A stretch of 64,000 nucleotides of DNA from Lachnospiraceae bacterium (GCA_910574885.1 CAJTDD010000003.1:124001-188000), one strand, 5' to 3'. Counted from the first letter of the stretch, positions 28,304 to 37,673 are shown. The notes: a model not told the origin generated them from the sequence alone. A program made the numbers and translations.

Positions 28304-29380
28304 TTATCCTTTCTTGCGGTATTTGGATGGCGTTGTGCCGAATTTTTCCTTAAAAATTTTGTAAAAATATCCTTTGTTGTGATATCCTACAAGTTCTGTA
28401 ATCTCCTCCACGCTCCGGGTGGAGGAGATTAGCATATGCTCCGCATGTTCAAGACGGATCTGCTGTACATAATCGGAGTAGGTAAGCCCTGTCTTATTTT
28501 TGATGATCCGGTTAAAATAATCCTCTTGAAAATGAAATTCTCTGACCAGTTCCTGGATGGTAACAGTGGCATAATGACGTTTGATATAGTCTGAAATTTC
28601 CTCGAATACAATCCAGTTCATGGTCTTTCTCTGCTCTTTTGAGAGAGAAAAATCATACTTTGTGCTGATGATCCGGAAGATGCGCAGCAACAGCCCTTTG
28701 CAGATATAGTGGGACCCGATCCTGCCTTGGTACAGCTCGTCAAGCAGAAGGCAAAGGCATTGCTCCAGTTCCTCGGCAGGAGCGGCGTCTGCATTCGGGC
28801 GGAAATGCAGGTATTGCTGCAGGTCTTTCTGTTTCAGTAGCGCGGACTGCAGGAACGAAATGATCTTCTGTGTGGCAACCGTTTCATCCATGATCTCTGA
28901 GAAGATATCGTTGGCAATCCCAAGGAACAGGACGATTGCGGGCTTCTTGAGCAGATAGTCCTGATGCAGGCAGTTCTTGTCAATGAGGCACAGGTCTCCC
29001 TTGGAAAATACGATGTCGCGCCCAAGTATCCGTTGGCGGAATTCGCCTTCTACCACGTATGCCAGCTCGATATAATCGTGTGTGTGGAGCTGGGTCTTCT
29101 CGCCGGAGGCAAAATGCAGCTGATAGCAGAAGTGTTCCGGCGCGGGACAGAGGGTGGTGCGTAAGGCAGAAGAGGTCTGTTCCGGCTCGGCGGCATTGGC
29201 AGAGCCGATGTTCCAACACAGTGCAAAGATACGTTCGCTTGGAGGAAGGGGATAGGTCTTGACTTCATGGGCGGACTTGGAGTATTCCGGGCAGACAAGG
29301 CGTGAGCCGAGCCTGTGCTCCGGGGGCAGCAGGAGTTTTTCGGTTGTGGTAATGTGGTTGCATAAATCCGAGAGAGTCAA
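28304..29380 (-). CDS. AraC family transcriptional regulator
   Basis: 358 residues, ATG at 29380. The N-terminal cupin-like sensor (about residues 90-170, THDYIELAYVVEGEFRQRI, FSKGDLCLIDKN) precedes a two-HTH AraC DNA-binding domain (about 255-358, VTIQELVREFHFQEDYFNRIIKNKTGLTY and EEITELVGYHNKGYFYKIFKEKFGTTPSKYR). It lies 66 bases downstream of the ECF S component in the same orientation, so it may be part of the cobalamin-riboswitch transcript or regulate it. A 13-bp perfect inverted repeat lies within its DNA-binding domain (28399-28431). Confidence 0.93.
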   Translation of the reverse strand: MTLSDLCNHITTTEKLLLPPEHRLGSRLVCPEYSKSAHEVKTYPLPPSERIFALCWNIGSANAAEPEQTSSALRTTLCPAPEHFCYQLHFASGEKTQLHTHDYIELAYVVEGEFRQRILGRDIVFSKGDLCLIDKNCLHQDYLLKKPAIVLFLGIANDIFSEIMDETVATQKIISFLQSALLKQKDLQQYLHFRPNADAAPAEELEQCLCLLLDELYQGRIGSHYICKGLLLRIFRIISTKYDFSLSKEQRKTMNWIVFEEISDYIKRHYATVTIQELVREFHFQEDYFNRIIKNKTGLTYSDYVQQIRLEHAEHMLISSTRSVEEITELVGYHNKGYFYKIFKEKFGTTPSKYRKKG

Positions 29381-29446
29381 AATTGGTATCCCCTTTTCTA
29401 TTATTATTTGGTGAATCCGTATTGCCGGATAGAGTGAGGTAACGTG

Positions 29447-29980
29447 TTAAAGAGTATTCTTTGGGCATGTATCATGCAGTTTCCCAAGAAGCGCCCGAAT
29501 CGGACGGTAGCAGACCAGCGATACGGCGACGTTCCCCGCGCAGTGGAGCAGGTCGAAGGGAATGCCGGACACCCAGTAAGAGAAGCCGGCAGCCCATCCG
29601 CCTGCGAAGAAGTAGGGGATGGAATACAAGAAGCCAAAGGAAAGTCCGTATGCCCCAAGGATTGCACTGGTTGTAATGACCGATGTCTGCTGTTTTTTGC
29701 TGAAAATTACATACAGCGCAAGAATGCTCCATATATACAGATAGCCGAACCACCATAGGCCGAAACCGTAGATGCATCCCTCAAGGAACACGAATACATA
29801 GATGATAAGGAATGCCTTTTTCCGGTAGATCTGTGTATAAATGTAGACCAGAAGGGATACGATTTCTATGTTGGGCAGATAGGACATGCCCACCTGCCCA
29901 ATGAGCAGGATCGCGCTCAGGAGCGCCATGCTTACCAGTTCGGTTGTATTGACTTTGTTCAGTGTTTTTCGTGTTTCCAT
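29447..29980 (-). CDS. ECF transporter S component, probably for cobalamin or a corrinoid
   Basis: 177 residues, ATG at 29980. About five to six membrane helices (for example LVSMALLSAILLIGQVGMSY, AFLIIYVFVFLEGCIYGFGLWW, YIWSILALYVIF), characteristic of small ECF substrate-binding subunits. It lacks its own ATPases and EcfT, so it must use a shared energising module elsewhere. The position behind a cobalamin riboswitch and next to a DUF4430 protein, a domain related to the C-terminal part of transcobalamin, points to vitamin B12 uptake. The family-level S-component call is firm; the substrate is inferred. Confidence 0.85.
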   Translation of the reverse strand: METRKTLNKVNTTELVSMALLSAILLIGQVGMSYLPNIEIVSLLVYIYTQIYRKKAFLIIYVFVFLEGCIYGFGLWWFGYLYIWSILALYVIFSKKQQTSVITTSAILGAYGLSFGFLYSIPYFFAGGWAAGFSYWVSGIPFDLLHCAGNVAVSLVCYRPIRALLGKLHDTCPKNTL

Positions 29981-30006
29981 TATCCTGCCCTTCTGTCACT
30001 AGAGGT

Positions 30007-30420
30007 TTAATATCCTTCTGTCAGAGTCAGCTCAAATTTATCCCCGTCTTCGATGGGCGTCTGGTCGGCGGAAGTGTTCAAGGTTTCCCCGCCTTTGGTG
30101 ATGCACCACCACTGTTCCCTGGAATCGTCGGCTGTCTCGCCGTCAACGGAGGTGATGAACATGCCGAATTCACCCTCGGTTCCCTCGACGAGTTCTTCAG
30201 CTTTTAACACGTCTCCAAGATAAGCTTCATCTGTCTGATAAATGAAATCTTTGGAGGATTCGTCTCCATGTACCACAGTTACGGTAATCTCCTTTGCCCC
30301 GGCCTTGCCTTCGGGCATGAATACTTTGTAGATGCCGAACATGGCGATTGCAGCGACAATCAGTGCGGCAATCAGGAGAATTACTTTTTTGTTGGATTGT
30401 TTTTGGTCTTTTTGTTCCAT
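30007..30420 (-). CDS. DUF4430 domain membrane-anchored protein, probable corrinoid-binding partner
   Basis: 137 residues from the ATG at 30420, chosen because GAAAGGA lies just upstream and the N-terminus is MEQKDQKQSNKKVILLIAALIVAAIAM. Positives then one membrane helix (residues 12-31), with the rest extracellular. The DUF4430 domain (about 45-137, including YLGDVLKAEELVEG, REQWWCITKGGE, IEDGDKFELTLTEGY) is the fold shared with the beta domain of transcobalamin/intrinsic factor. First gene behind the cobalamin riboswitch, 26 bases before the ECF S component. An extracellular corrinoid-capturing role is inferred. Confidence 0.88.
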   Translation of the reverse strand: MEQKDQKQSNKKVILLIAALIVAAIAMFGIYKVFMPEGKAGAKEITVTVVHGDESSKDFIYQTDEAYLGDVLKAEELVEGTEGEFGMFITSVDGETADDSREQWWCITKGGETLNTSADQTPIEDGDKFELTLTEGY

Positions 30421-30483
30421 TTCTTTTGTTCCTTTCTTCTGTTGAGTTTGAATATCATTGCAAAATTTCCAAAAGAAACAAAA

Positions 30484-30660
30484 AAGTTTGCTCATGAAAG
30501 CAAACTTCCCCCTTAATAGTGCAATAGAGATAGAATGTTTCGCTTTGGACGGAAGCCCCATTCTACATATATGCAGGTAGTCTGGCTTCGGGCATAGCCC
30601 ACACAGTGACCCCATCGCTCAGGATTCCCACCTGATTCCCGCTGCAAATATGCGTAGTTT
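30484..30660 (-). promoter_or_regulatory. Cobalamin riboswitch with terminator
   Basis: On the minus strand, a core with GGGAATCAGGTGGGAATCC, GAGCGATGGGGTCACTGTG and a B12-box-like GAAGCCAGACTACCTGC lies at about 30565-30653. Its closing stem pairs CATATTTGCAG with CTGCATATATG. Downstream, AAGTTTGCT and AGCAAACTT (30484-30507) form a hairpin followed by a T-run, an intrinsic terminator, so cobalamin binding should switch off the DUF4430/ECF genes. This fills the region between the DUF4430 gene and the MATE gene. Confidence 0.88.
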
Positions 30661-30721
30661 TTCTATATAAGCACAATGATATGCATAAGGACGGCCTGTC
30701 ATCCGGCAAATCCTGTTACAG

Positions 30722-30750
30722 ATAATACTATAAAATCTTATAATATTCAA
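30722..30750 (-). promoter_or_regulatory. Promoter of the riboswitch transcript
   Basis: On the minus strand TTGAAT (30745-30750) and TATTAT (30722-30727) are 17 bases apart, placing the transcript start about 55 bases before the aptamer stem. Confidence 0.6.
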
Positions 30751-30777
30751 GTTATTTTTTTCTATGGCTTTGGCAGT

Positions 30778-32106
30778 CTACAGAGCCTCGTGCTTTCGGT
30801 AAATCAGGTACGACAGGCCTGCCGAAACGAATTCTGTGAAGCAGAAAGCATACCAGACGCCGTCTGCGCCCAAGAACCGGCTGAAAAGATATGCGGCGGG
30901 CATGATGATCGCTACATACCGAAGCAGCGAGATGTACAGGGACGGGGTTCCTTTACCCAATCCTTCTAAAGCCCCGGAGCAGGTAACGGAGACTGCCGAG
31001 ACGACGAAGCCAAGGCTGATAATGTGGAGCGCCTTTACGCCGATTTGGATGGTCTGGGCATTTGCGGTAAACAGGCCGATCAGCTCGGCTGGAATCAGCC
31101 AGGACAGAATCGTGCCGATGCACATGACGCCCATGGTGAGGGCAAGTGTCGTGCGGAAAATCTTTTGGACGCGCTCTTTTTCTCCTGCGCCGTAATTGTA
31201 GCCCATTAAGGGGCGGATGCCTTGGATGATTCCATTTGCCGTCAGATAGATGAAGGTCTGCAGTTTATAGTAGACGCCAAGCACAAGCACGTATGTCCCG
31301 GAAAATGCGGCAAGGATTCCGTTCAGGACTGAAATCAGCAGGGAGGGGAGGGCAAGGCTCAGGGTTGCGGAGAGCCCGACGGAATATAATTTCATTGCGA
31401 CGTTTTTCTCGGGCCTTAGGTATTGGCGTTTTATCTTTACGGGGATAGGGTCTGTCTTGCAGAAAATCAGGTACGCAAGCAGTGTAAGTAACTGCCCGAT
31501 TCCGGTCGCATATGCCGCTCCGGCGATTCCCATTGCGGGGAAGAAACCGATTCCGAATATCATCAGCGGATCCAGGATGATATTGGCGATAAAACCGCAC
31601 ATCATGCAGAACATGGACACCTTCATCTTTCCCACCGCCTGAAAGAGTTTTTCATATACCAACGTTAAGGCGATTACCGGGGAGAATAGGAATGCCCGGT
31701 TGGAATAGCTAAGGGCCATCTTGACGACTGTTTCATCGGAGGAGAACATCCGAAGGAAGGGACGCATGATGGCAATACATAAGATGGACAGGACGATTCC
31801 ATGGAGCAGGTTCAGGAACCATCCCTGCGAGGCGGATTTGTCTGCGCAAGTCTGGTCGCCTGCGCCGAGAAAATATGCCACGCTGGCGTTGATGCCGATC
31901 GCGAAACCGATTGCGATCGCGTTGATCATGTTCTGGATAGGGAAGACCAGGGCAAGGGCAGTCATGGCGTCCTCGCTTAGTTTTGCCACGAAGTAGCTGT
32001 CCACGATGTTGTACAGGGAATTGACTGCCATGGAAATGACCATGGGCAGGGACATGGACAGGACAAGGGGCAGGATTTTCTTTTCTTTCATAAATGTTTG
32101 TTCCAT
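30778..32106 (-). CDS. MATE family efflux transporter
   Basis: 442 residues from the ATG at 32106, chosen because GGAGGT lies seven bases upstream; in-frame ATGs further up have none. Twelve membrane helices in two six-helix halves, starting KILPLVLSMSLPMVISMAVNSLYNIVDSYFVAK, the classic MATE N-terminus, with IQGIRPLMGYNYGAGEKERV in the second half. Exports cationic drugs or metabolites with Na+ or H+ exchange in the cytoplasmic membrane. Its leader contains an intrinsic-terminator-like hairpin, so expression may be attenuated. Confidence 0.94.
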   Translation of the reverse strand: MEQTFMKEKKILPLVLSMSLPMVISMAVNSLYNIVDSYFVAKLSEDAMTALALVFPIQNMINAIAIGFAIGINASVAYFLGAGDQTCADKSASQGWFLNLLHGIVLSILCIAIMRPFLRMFSSDETVVKMALSYSNRAFLFSPVIALTLVYEKLFQAVGKMKVSMFCMMCGFIANIILDPLMIFGIGFFPAMGIAGAAYATGIGQLLTLLAYLIFCKTDPIPVKIKRQYLRPEKNVAMKLYSVGLSATLSLALPSLLISVLNGILAAFSGTYVLVLGVYYKLQTFIYLTANGIIQGIRPLMGYNYGAGEKERVQKIFRTTLALTMGVMCIGTILSWLIPAELIGLFTANAQTIQIGVKALHIISLGFVVSAVSVTCSGALEGLGKGTPSLYISLLRYVAIIMPAAYLFSRFLGADGVWYAFCFTEFVSAGLSYLIYRKHEAL

Positions 32107-32136
32107 AACTTTTACCTCCATTTCAACACATAAAAA

Positions 32137-32170
32137 CGCCACACAAGAACTTTATAGTCTTTGTGTGGCG
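32137..32170 (-). promoter_or_regulatory. Leader hairpin (possible attenuator) upstream of the MATE gene
   Basis: On the minus strand CGCCACACAAAG and CTTGTGTGGCG form a long stem at 32137-32170, immediately followed by TTTTT, 20 bases before the Shine-Dalgarno. It lies downstream of the promoter at 32218-32246 and upstream of the start codon, so it should terminate the leader unless prevented. Confidence 0.65.
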
Positions 32171-32217
32171 AAAAAAGATCTCTCTTGAAAAATCCACTCC
32201 CGTTTGGGTTTGGTATT

Positions 32218-32246
32218 AGTATGTCATATGGGGGAGGGAATGTCAA
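32218..32246 (-). promoter_or_regulatory. Promoter of the MATE gene
   Basis: On the minus strand TTGACA (32241-32246) and CATACT (32218-32223) with a 17-base spacer. The leader is about 105 nt. Confidence 0.6.
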
Positions 32247-32293
32247 TCCTATGGAAAAAGTAATTGCAAGATACATTTTAAAAGATAAAACAA

Positions 32294-32374
32294 GATACAA
32301 GTCGGAATAGGTAACTTTCCCGAAAAACAGGCAGAGTTATGAACTTGTATATCATTCCTGTTTTTCCCTATAAT
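32294..32374 (+). promoter_or_regulatory. Promoter and candidate operators of the ara operon
   Basis: TATAAT at 32369-32374 is the likely -10. ACTTGTAT at 32343-32350 overlaps the -35 position and is the inverse of ATACAAGT at 32295-32302. These resemble AraR half-sites (TTGTA/TACAA). CAAGATACA also occurs at 32267 and 32291. No araR gene is in the window, so the regulator identity is inference. Confidence 0.5.
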
Positions 32375-32427
32375 GAACCATAGAAAACAAATCCAGACAC
32401 ATTTTCAAGAAAGAGAGGAATTTTATC

Positions 32428-33927
32428 ATGTTAAAATCAAAAGCTTACCAATTCTGGTTCTGTACAGGGTCACAGGATTTATACGGGGATGTGTGCCTGT
32501 CCCACGTTGCGGAACATTCACAGAAGATGGTGGAAGCGCTGAATGCTTCCGGCAATCTTCCTTATGAGGTCGTATGGAAACCGACGCTGATTACCAATGA
32601 ACTGATCAGAAAGACTTTGAACGAGGCGAACACAGACGAGAACTGCGCCGGAGTCATTACATGGATGCATACATTTTCCCCGGCAAAATCATGGATTCTC
32701 GGCCTGCAGGAGTACAGGAAGCCATTGCTCCACTTCCACACGCAGTTCAACCGCGAAATCCCATACGACACCATCGACATGGATTTCATGAACGAGAATC
32801 AGGCGGCCCATGGGGACAGGGAGTACGGACATATTTTCAGCCGTCTTGGCATGGAGCGCAAAGTCATTATGGGGTACTGGGAGGATGCGGACATCCAGAA
32901 GAAGATTGGCGACTGGATGCGTACGGCGGTCGGCGTTATTGAGAGCAGCCATATCCGCGTCATGCGCATTGCTGATAATATGAGGAATGTAGCCGTGACC
33001 GAGGGCGACAAGGTAGAGGCGCAGATTAAGTTCGGATGGGAAATTGACGCATACCCGGTAAATGAAATTGCGGCAGAAGTAGACACTGTTTCCAAAGGAG
33101 ATATTGACGTACTGGTGGAAGAATATTATGATAAGTATGAGATACTTTTGGAAAGCAGAGATGAGAAAGAATTCAGGGAGCATGTAGCGGTACAGGCAGG
33201 AATCGAGATTGGTTTCGAGCGGTTCCTTGAAGCAAAGAATTATCAGGCAATCGTGACCCATTTCGGCGACTTGGGAAGTTTAAAGCAGTTACCGGGCCTG
33301 GCAATCCAGAGATTGATGGAGAAAGGGTACGGTTTTGGCGGAGAAGGCGACTGGAAGACGGCGGCAATGGTTCGGCTGATGAAGATTATGACTCAGGGCA
33401 TGAAGGATGCGAAAGGAACTTCGTTTATGGAGGATTATACATATAATCTGGTTCCGGGCAAAGAAGGAATCCTGCAGGCACATATGCTGGAGGTATGCCC
33501 GTCGGTGGCTGACGGGAAAATCAGCATCAAGGAACAGCCCTTGTCCATGGGAGACAGGGAAGACCCGGCAAGGCTGGTATTTACATCTAAGACAGGGCCG
33601 GCGGTGGCGACGTCCCTGATTGATTTAGGGGACAGGTTCCGCCTGATTATCAATGACGTAAACTGCAAGAAGGTGGAGAAGCCGATGCCGAAACTTCCGG
33701 TAGCGACTGCGTTCTGGACGCCGGAGCCGAACCTTCAGACAGGCGCTGAGGCATGGATTCTTGCAGGCGGCGCGCATCACACTGCATTCTCTTATGACCT
33801 GACTTCCGAGCAAATGGGTGATTGGGCGGCATGCATGGGCATTGAGGCTGTCTATATCGACAAGGATACGACCATCCGCCAGTTCAAGAATGAATTGCTG
33901 TGGAACAGTGCCGTATACCGGAAATAG
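32428..33927 (+). CDS. araA: L-arabinose isomerase
   Basis: 499 residues, ATG at 32428 after AGAGAGGAA. Converts L-arabinose to L-ribulose. Family features are the N-terminal YQFWFCTGSQDLYGD, ITWMHTFSPAKSWI, HFHTQFNREIPYDTIDMDFMN, GEGDWKTAAMVRLMK with its acidic metal site, and the late HHTAFSYDL. Standard length. First gene of araABD, with the kinase following after 12 bases. Supplied with arabinose by abfA and unseen transporters. Confidence 0.97.
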   Translation: MLKSKAYQFWFCTGSQDLYGDVCLSHVAEHSQKMVEALNASGNLPYEVVWKPTLITNELIRKTLNEANTDENCAGVITWMHTFSPAKSWILGLQEYRKPLLHFHTQFNREIPYDTIDMDFMNENQAAHGDREYGHIFSRLGMERKVIMGYWEDADIQKKIGDWMRTAVGVIESSHIRVMRIADNMRNVAVTEGDKVEAQIKFGWEIDAYPVNEIAAEVDTVSKGDIDVLVEEYYDKYEILLESRDEKEFREHVAVQAGIEIGFERFLEAKNYQAIVTHFGDLGSLKQLPGLAIQRLMEKGYGFGGEGDWKTAAMVRLMKIMTQGMKDAKGTSFMEDYTYNLVPGKEGILQAHMLEVCPSVADGKISIKEQPLSMGDREDPARLVFTSKTGPAVATSLIDLGDRFRLIINDVNCKKVEKPMPKLPVATAFWTPEPNLQTGAEAWILAGGAHHTAFSYDLTSEQMGDWAACMGIEAVYIDKDTTIRQFKNELLWNSAVYRK

Positions 33928-33939
33928 GAGGAGCAACGC

Positions 33940-35535
33940 ATGAGCAACGTAAAAGAAGTAATTGAGAGTGGGAAGGCTGTACTTGGGATTGAGCTGGGTT
34001 CTACCAGAATCAAGGCTGTGTTGATTGACGAGAACCATACGCCAATCGCATCGGGCGACCATGAGTGGGAGAACCGGCTGGAGAACGGAAACTGGACGTA
34101 CTCTCTGGATGATATCTGGGCAGGGCTCCGTCATAGTTACCAAAATCTGGCGGCAGACGTGCAGAACAAGTATGGAGCCACGATTCGGAAGATAGGCGCC
34201 ATCGGGTTCAGCGCCATGATGCATGGTTATATGGCATTTGATAAAGATGGGAAGCTTCTGGTTCCGTTCCGTACTTGGAGAAATTCGACCACGGGCCCGG
34301 CGGCAGAGGAGCTGACCCGGTTATTCCAGTATAATATCCCTATTCGCTGGAGCATTGCCCATCTGTATCAGGCAATCCTGAACGGGGAAGACCATGTAAA
34401 GGATGTGGCGTATTTCACCACGTTAGCCGGGTATATCCACTGGAAGCTGACGGGCGTGAAGGCGCTGGGAATCGGAGATGCATCCGGTATGTTCCCGATT
34501 GACGTTGAGAAGAAGGATTTCAATGAAGAAATGATTCGGAAATTCGACGAATTGGTGGAGGAAAAGCATTTCCCATGGAAATTAAGGGATATCATGCCTA
34601 AGGTCATGGTTGCCGGGGAAGAGGCGGGCGTCCTGACCGAAGAGGGGGCGAAGCTTCTGGATGAGAGCGGGAATCTTGAGGCAGGAGTCCCTCTGTGTCC
34701 GCCGGAAGGCGATGCCGGAACAGGCATGGCGGCGACCAACAGCGTTGCAAAGCGTACCGGGAATGTGTCTGCGGGAACCAGTGTGTTTGCCATGATTGTG
34801 CTTGAAAAGGAGCTTCGCAAGGTATATCCGGAGATTGACCTTGTGACTACGCCGGACGGCAGCCTGGTTGCAATGGTCCATGCCAATAACTGTACCTCGG
34901 ATTTGAATGCCTGGGTAGGGATTTTCCGGGAATTTGCCGAGAGCTTCGGAATCGAGGTGGATATGAACCGGCTGTTTGGCACGTTATACAATAAGGCTTT
35001 GGAGGGAGACGCAGACTGCGGCGGCCTGCTGGCTTACGGCTATCTCTCCGGAGAATTTATTACAGGCGTAGACGAAGGGCGTCCGCTGTTCGCAAGGTCG
35101 CCGGAGAGTAAGTTCAATCTGGCGAACTTCATGCGTGTGAATCTGTATACGGCGTTGGGGGCTATCAAGGTAGGTATGGATTTGCTGTTGAAAGAAGAGG
35201 ATGTGGCGATTGATTCGATTCTTGGCCATGGCGGGCTGTTCAAGACGAAAGGCGTCGGACAGAGAATCCTTGCGGCGGCAATCAACGCGCCTGTATCTGT
35301 TATGGAGACGGCGGGCGAGGGCGGTCCTTGGGGAGTTGCGCTTTTGGCGGCTTATATGAAGAATAAGGCAGATGGCGAGAGTCTGGAAGATTATCTGGCA
35401 AAGAAGGTGTTCGCCGGAAATGCGGGAAGCCGGATGGAGCCGAATCCGAAGGATGTGGAAGGATACGAGGTCTTTACCCAGCGGTATAAGAAGGGGATTG
35501 AGATTGAGAAGGCTGCTCTGGAATATTTGATATAA
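33940..35535 (+). CDS. araB: FGGY-family L-ribulokinase (clostridial type)
   Basis: 531 residues, ATG at 33940 after AGGAGGAGC. FGGY carbohydrate kinase: phosphate loop [15 protein letters not shown] near residue 16, sugar-binding [11 protein letters not shown] and DASGMFPID, adenosine-site [15 protein letters not shown]. By sequence style it is closer to the xylulokinase-like clade than to Enterobacterial AraB, but its place between araA and araD makes phosphorylation of L-ribulose to L-ribulose-5-phosphate the natural role. Twelve bases separate it from araD. Confidence 0.9.
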   Translation: MSNVKEVIESGKAVLGIELGSTRIKAVLIDENHTPIASGDHEWENRLENGNWTYSLDDIWAGLRHSYQNLAADVQNKYGATIRKIGAIGFSAMMHGYMAFDKDGKLLVPFRTWRNSTTGPAAEELTRLFQYNIPIRWSIAHLYQAILNGEDHVKDVAYFTTLAGYIHWKLTGVKALGIGDASGMFPIDVEKKDFNEEMIRKFDELVEEKHFPWKLRDIMPKVMVAGEEAGVLTEEGAKLLDESGNLEAGVPLCPPEGDAGTGMAATNSVAKRTGNVSAGTSVFAMIVLEKELRKVYPEIDLVTTPDGSLVAMVHANNCTSDLNAWVGIFREFAESFGIEVDMNRLFGTLYNKALEGDADCGGLLAYGYLSGEFITGVDEGRPLFARSPESKFNLANFMRVNLYTALGAIKVGMDLLLKEEDVAIDSILGHGGLFKTKGVGQRILAAAINAPVSVMETAGEGGPWGVALLAAYMKNKADGESLEDYLAKKVFAGNAGSRMEPNPKDVEGYEVFTQRYKKGIEIEKAALEYLI

Positions 35536-35547
35536 GGAGTTAAAATT

Positions 35548-36249
35548 ATGCTGGAACAACTGAAAAAGGAAGTCTATGAGGCAAATATGCTGCTTCCGAA
35601 ATACGGGCTGGTCACATTTACGTGGGGCAATGTAAGCGGAATTGACCGTAAGAGTGGATTGTTTGTAATCAAGCCAAGCGGTGTAGAGTATGACAAACTG
35701 AAGCCAGAGGATATGGTGGTGGTTGGTCTGGACGGGAAGAAGGTGGAGGGAGACTACAATCCTTCTTCTGATACTGCCACCCATGTGGTGTTGTATAACC
35801 GTTTCCCCGAGGTGGGCGGCATCGTGCATACCCATTCCTCCTGGGCGACAAGCTGGGCGCAGGCAGGGAGAGGGATTCCTTGTTACGGGACGACCCACGC
35901 AGATTATCTCTATGGAGAGGTTCCCTGTGTGAGGAATCTGACGAAAGAGGAGATTGACGAGGCGTATGAGAAGAATACAGGCGTATTGATTGCCGATGAA
36001 TTTGAGGCGCGTAAGCTTGATTATAACGCGACCCCGGCGGTGCTGTGCAAGAACCATGGTCCGTTTACATGGGGGAAGGACGCGCACGAGGCGGTGCATA
36101 ATGCGGTGGTACTGGAAGAGGTTGCGAAGATGGCGGCCCGCTGCGAGATGATAAATCCCCAGAATGTATCTGCTCCGCAGGAGTTACAGGATAAGCATTA
36201 CTACCGGAAGCATGGGGCGAATGCATACTATGGGCAGCCGGGGAAATAA
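35548..36249 (+). CDS. araD: L-ribulose-5-phosphate 4-epimerase
   Basis: 233 residues, ATG at 35548 after AAGGAG. Class II aldolase/epimerase fold: [10 protein letters not shown] and SGVEYDKL for phosphate binding, zinc ligands in VHTHSSWA and a His in [10 protein letters not shown], and the [15 protein letters not shown] loop. Makes D-xylulose-5-phosphate for the pentose phosphate pathway. Length typical. Last gene of araABD, ending at a strong terminator (36263-36297). Confidence 0.97.
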   Translation: MLEQLKKEVYEANMLLPKYGLVTFTWGNVSGIDRKSGLFVIKPSGVEYDKLKPEDMVVVGLDGKKVEGDYNPSSDTATHVVLYNRFPEVGGIVHTHSSWATSWAQAGRGIPCYGTTHADYLYGEVPCVRNLTKEEIDEAYEKNTGVLIADEFEARKLDYNATPAVLCKNHGPFTWGKDAHEAVHNAVVLEEVAKMAARCEMINPQNVSAPQELQDKHYYRKHGANAYYGQPGK

Positions 36250-36262
36250 TCGGATAGAGGAT

Positions 36263-36297
36263 AAAAAGAACCAGTCCAAAGTGGGCTGGTTCTTTTT
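36263..36297 (+). terminator. Terminator of the araABD operon
   Basis: AAAAAGAACCAG at 36263-36274 pairs with CTGGTTCTTTTT at 36286-36297, with T-rich downstream bases. Confidence 0.85.
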
Positions 36298-36378
36298 CAA
36301 TGCATTGCTATTTAATGAAAGAAAAATATTTCCATGTATAAAAATTACTTATTTACAAATACTGATTAATATACTATA

Positions 36379-36428
36379 ATCGAAATAAATAATAAAAAAT
36401 ACATTTTATTTCGATAGAACGAAATAAA
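36379..36428 (+). promoter_or_regulatory. Inverted-repeat operator candidate before the DUF4143 ATPase
   Basis: ATCGAAATAAA at 36379-36389 is the perfect inverse of TTTATTTCGAT at 36405-36415, and a third half-site CGAAATAAA lies at 36420-36428. The surrounding 200 bases are very AT-rich. TATAAT at about 36454 is a likely -10. Confidence 0.5.
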
Positions 36429-36476
36429 GTAACAAAACATAAAAATATTTCGGTATAATTGAAAGGATATGAGAAT

Positions 36477-37670
36477 ATGGTTAAGAGAGAACGATATATC
36501 GAAAGAATTAGACCTTTTTATGAAAGCGAACTAATAAAAGTATTGATTGGAATCCGAAGATGTGGTAAATCCGTATTGCTCAGGCAGATTATTGGAGAGA
36601 TAAAAGAAAAAGGAATCAGGGATGAGCAGATTCTATACATGAATTTTGAGGATTTCAAGTTTTCTGGTATCAGGACCGCTCAGGCATTATATGATTATGT
36701 CGTAGAGCGGCGTGTGAATGAAGAGAAATATTATCTTTTTTTTGATGAGATACAGATGGTAGATGAGTTTGAACTGGTTATCAATTCTTTTCGTGCGACT
36801 TGGGATGTGAGCATCTTTATTACGGGGTCGAACGGAAAACTGCTGTCCGGAGAATTAGCGACTTATCTTTCGGGGCGGTATGTAAGTTTTAAGATTGCGC
36901 CGTTTTCTTTCCGGGAATATTGCCAGATAAGAGAGTTAGAGGAACCGGCTGATGAAGACCTGGCGGAGTATCTGACTTGGGGAGGCATGCCGCAGCGGTT
37001 CCATCTCCAAAATGAGATGGAGATGGAGACGATGCTGAGGGATTTGTATAATTCGATTGTATTGCGGGATATTGTTCAACGGACGGGAGCGAAGGATGTG
37101 GATTTGCTGAACCGCATATTTGAATATCTTACCCAGACCCCGTCGCAGATGTTTTCGGCAAAAGGAATTGCGAAGTATTTTGAGAGCGTGAACCGTAAGG
37201 TGGGGACAGAGACTCTGTATAATTATCTTGACCATATGATAACGTCATTAATTGTGACGAAAGCGCGGCGGTATGATATTCGGGGGAAGCAACTTCTGAC
37301 TACGTTGGATAAGTATTATCTTACAGATTTGGGGCTGGGGAAAATCCATAACAGCGGGTTCAAGTCGGAGATGGGGGCTTTACTGGAGAATGTAGTGTTT
37401 AATGAGCTGTCTTCGAGAGGCTATGAGGTTTTTGTGGGAAAGCTTCCAAAAGGCGAGATTGATTTTGTAGCTGTAAAAGGACAGGAGAAGGAATACTATC
37501 AGGTGGCGTATTATCTTTATGACCAGTCGGTAGTTGAACGAGAATTTGGGGCGTTTCGGAAGATTGAGGATAATTATCCTAAGTATGTTATTTCCATGGA
37601 TAAGATGGATTTTTCGCAGGATGGGATTATCCATAAGAATGCGGTTAAATTCTTGATGGAGCGGAAGTAG
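36477..37670 (+). CDS. AAA-type ATPase of the AAA_14/DUF4143 family
   Basis: 397 residues from the ATG at 36477 after AAAGGATATGAG. A TTG start 18 bases upstream is less likely. Walker A GIRRCGKSVLLRQI near residue 25, Walker B YYLFFDEIQMV, sensor-like FITGSNGKLLSGELATYLSGRY, then a C-terminal DUF4143 nuclease-like domain (LLENVVFNELSSRGYEVFVGKLPKGEIDFVA). The family is widespread in gut anaerobes with no defined function, and is sometimes found in accessory regions. It lies in AT-rich DNA 3 bases before the LytTR regulator, but the two products need not be related. Confidence 0.93.
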   Translation: MVKRERYIERIRPFYESELIKVLIGIRRCGKSVLLRQIIGEIKEKGIRDEQILYMNFEDFKFSGIRTAQALYDYVVERRVNEEKYYLFFDEIQMVDEFELVINSFRATWDVSIFITGSNGKLLSGELATYLSGRYVSFKIAPFSFREYCQIRELEEPADEDLAEYLTWGGMPQRFHLQNEMEMETMLRDLYNSIVLRDIVQRTGAKDVDLLNRIFEYLTQTPSQMFSAKGIAKYFESVNRKVGTETLYNYLDHMITSLIVTKARRYDIRGKQLLTTLDKYYLTDLGLGKIHNSGFKSEMGALLENVVFNELSSRGYEVFVGKLPKGEIDFVAVKGQEKEYYQVAYYLYDQSVVEREFGAFRKIEDNYPKYVISMDKMDFSQDGIIHKNAVKFLMERK

Positions 37671-37673
37671 GAT

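Noticed and set aside
32112-32300. 62-codon minus frame in the MATE leader
   Set aside because: It crosses the promoter and the hairpin and has no ribosome-binding site, so it is not a credible leader gene.
34984-36099. 371-codon minus frame across araB and araD
   Set aside because: Spans two well-defined genes on the opposite strand and matches no family.
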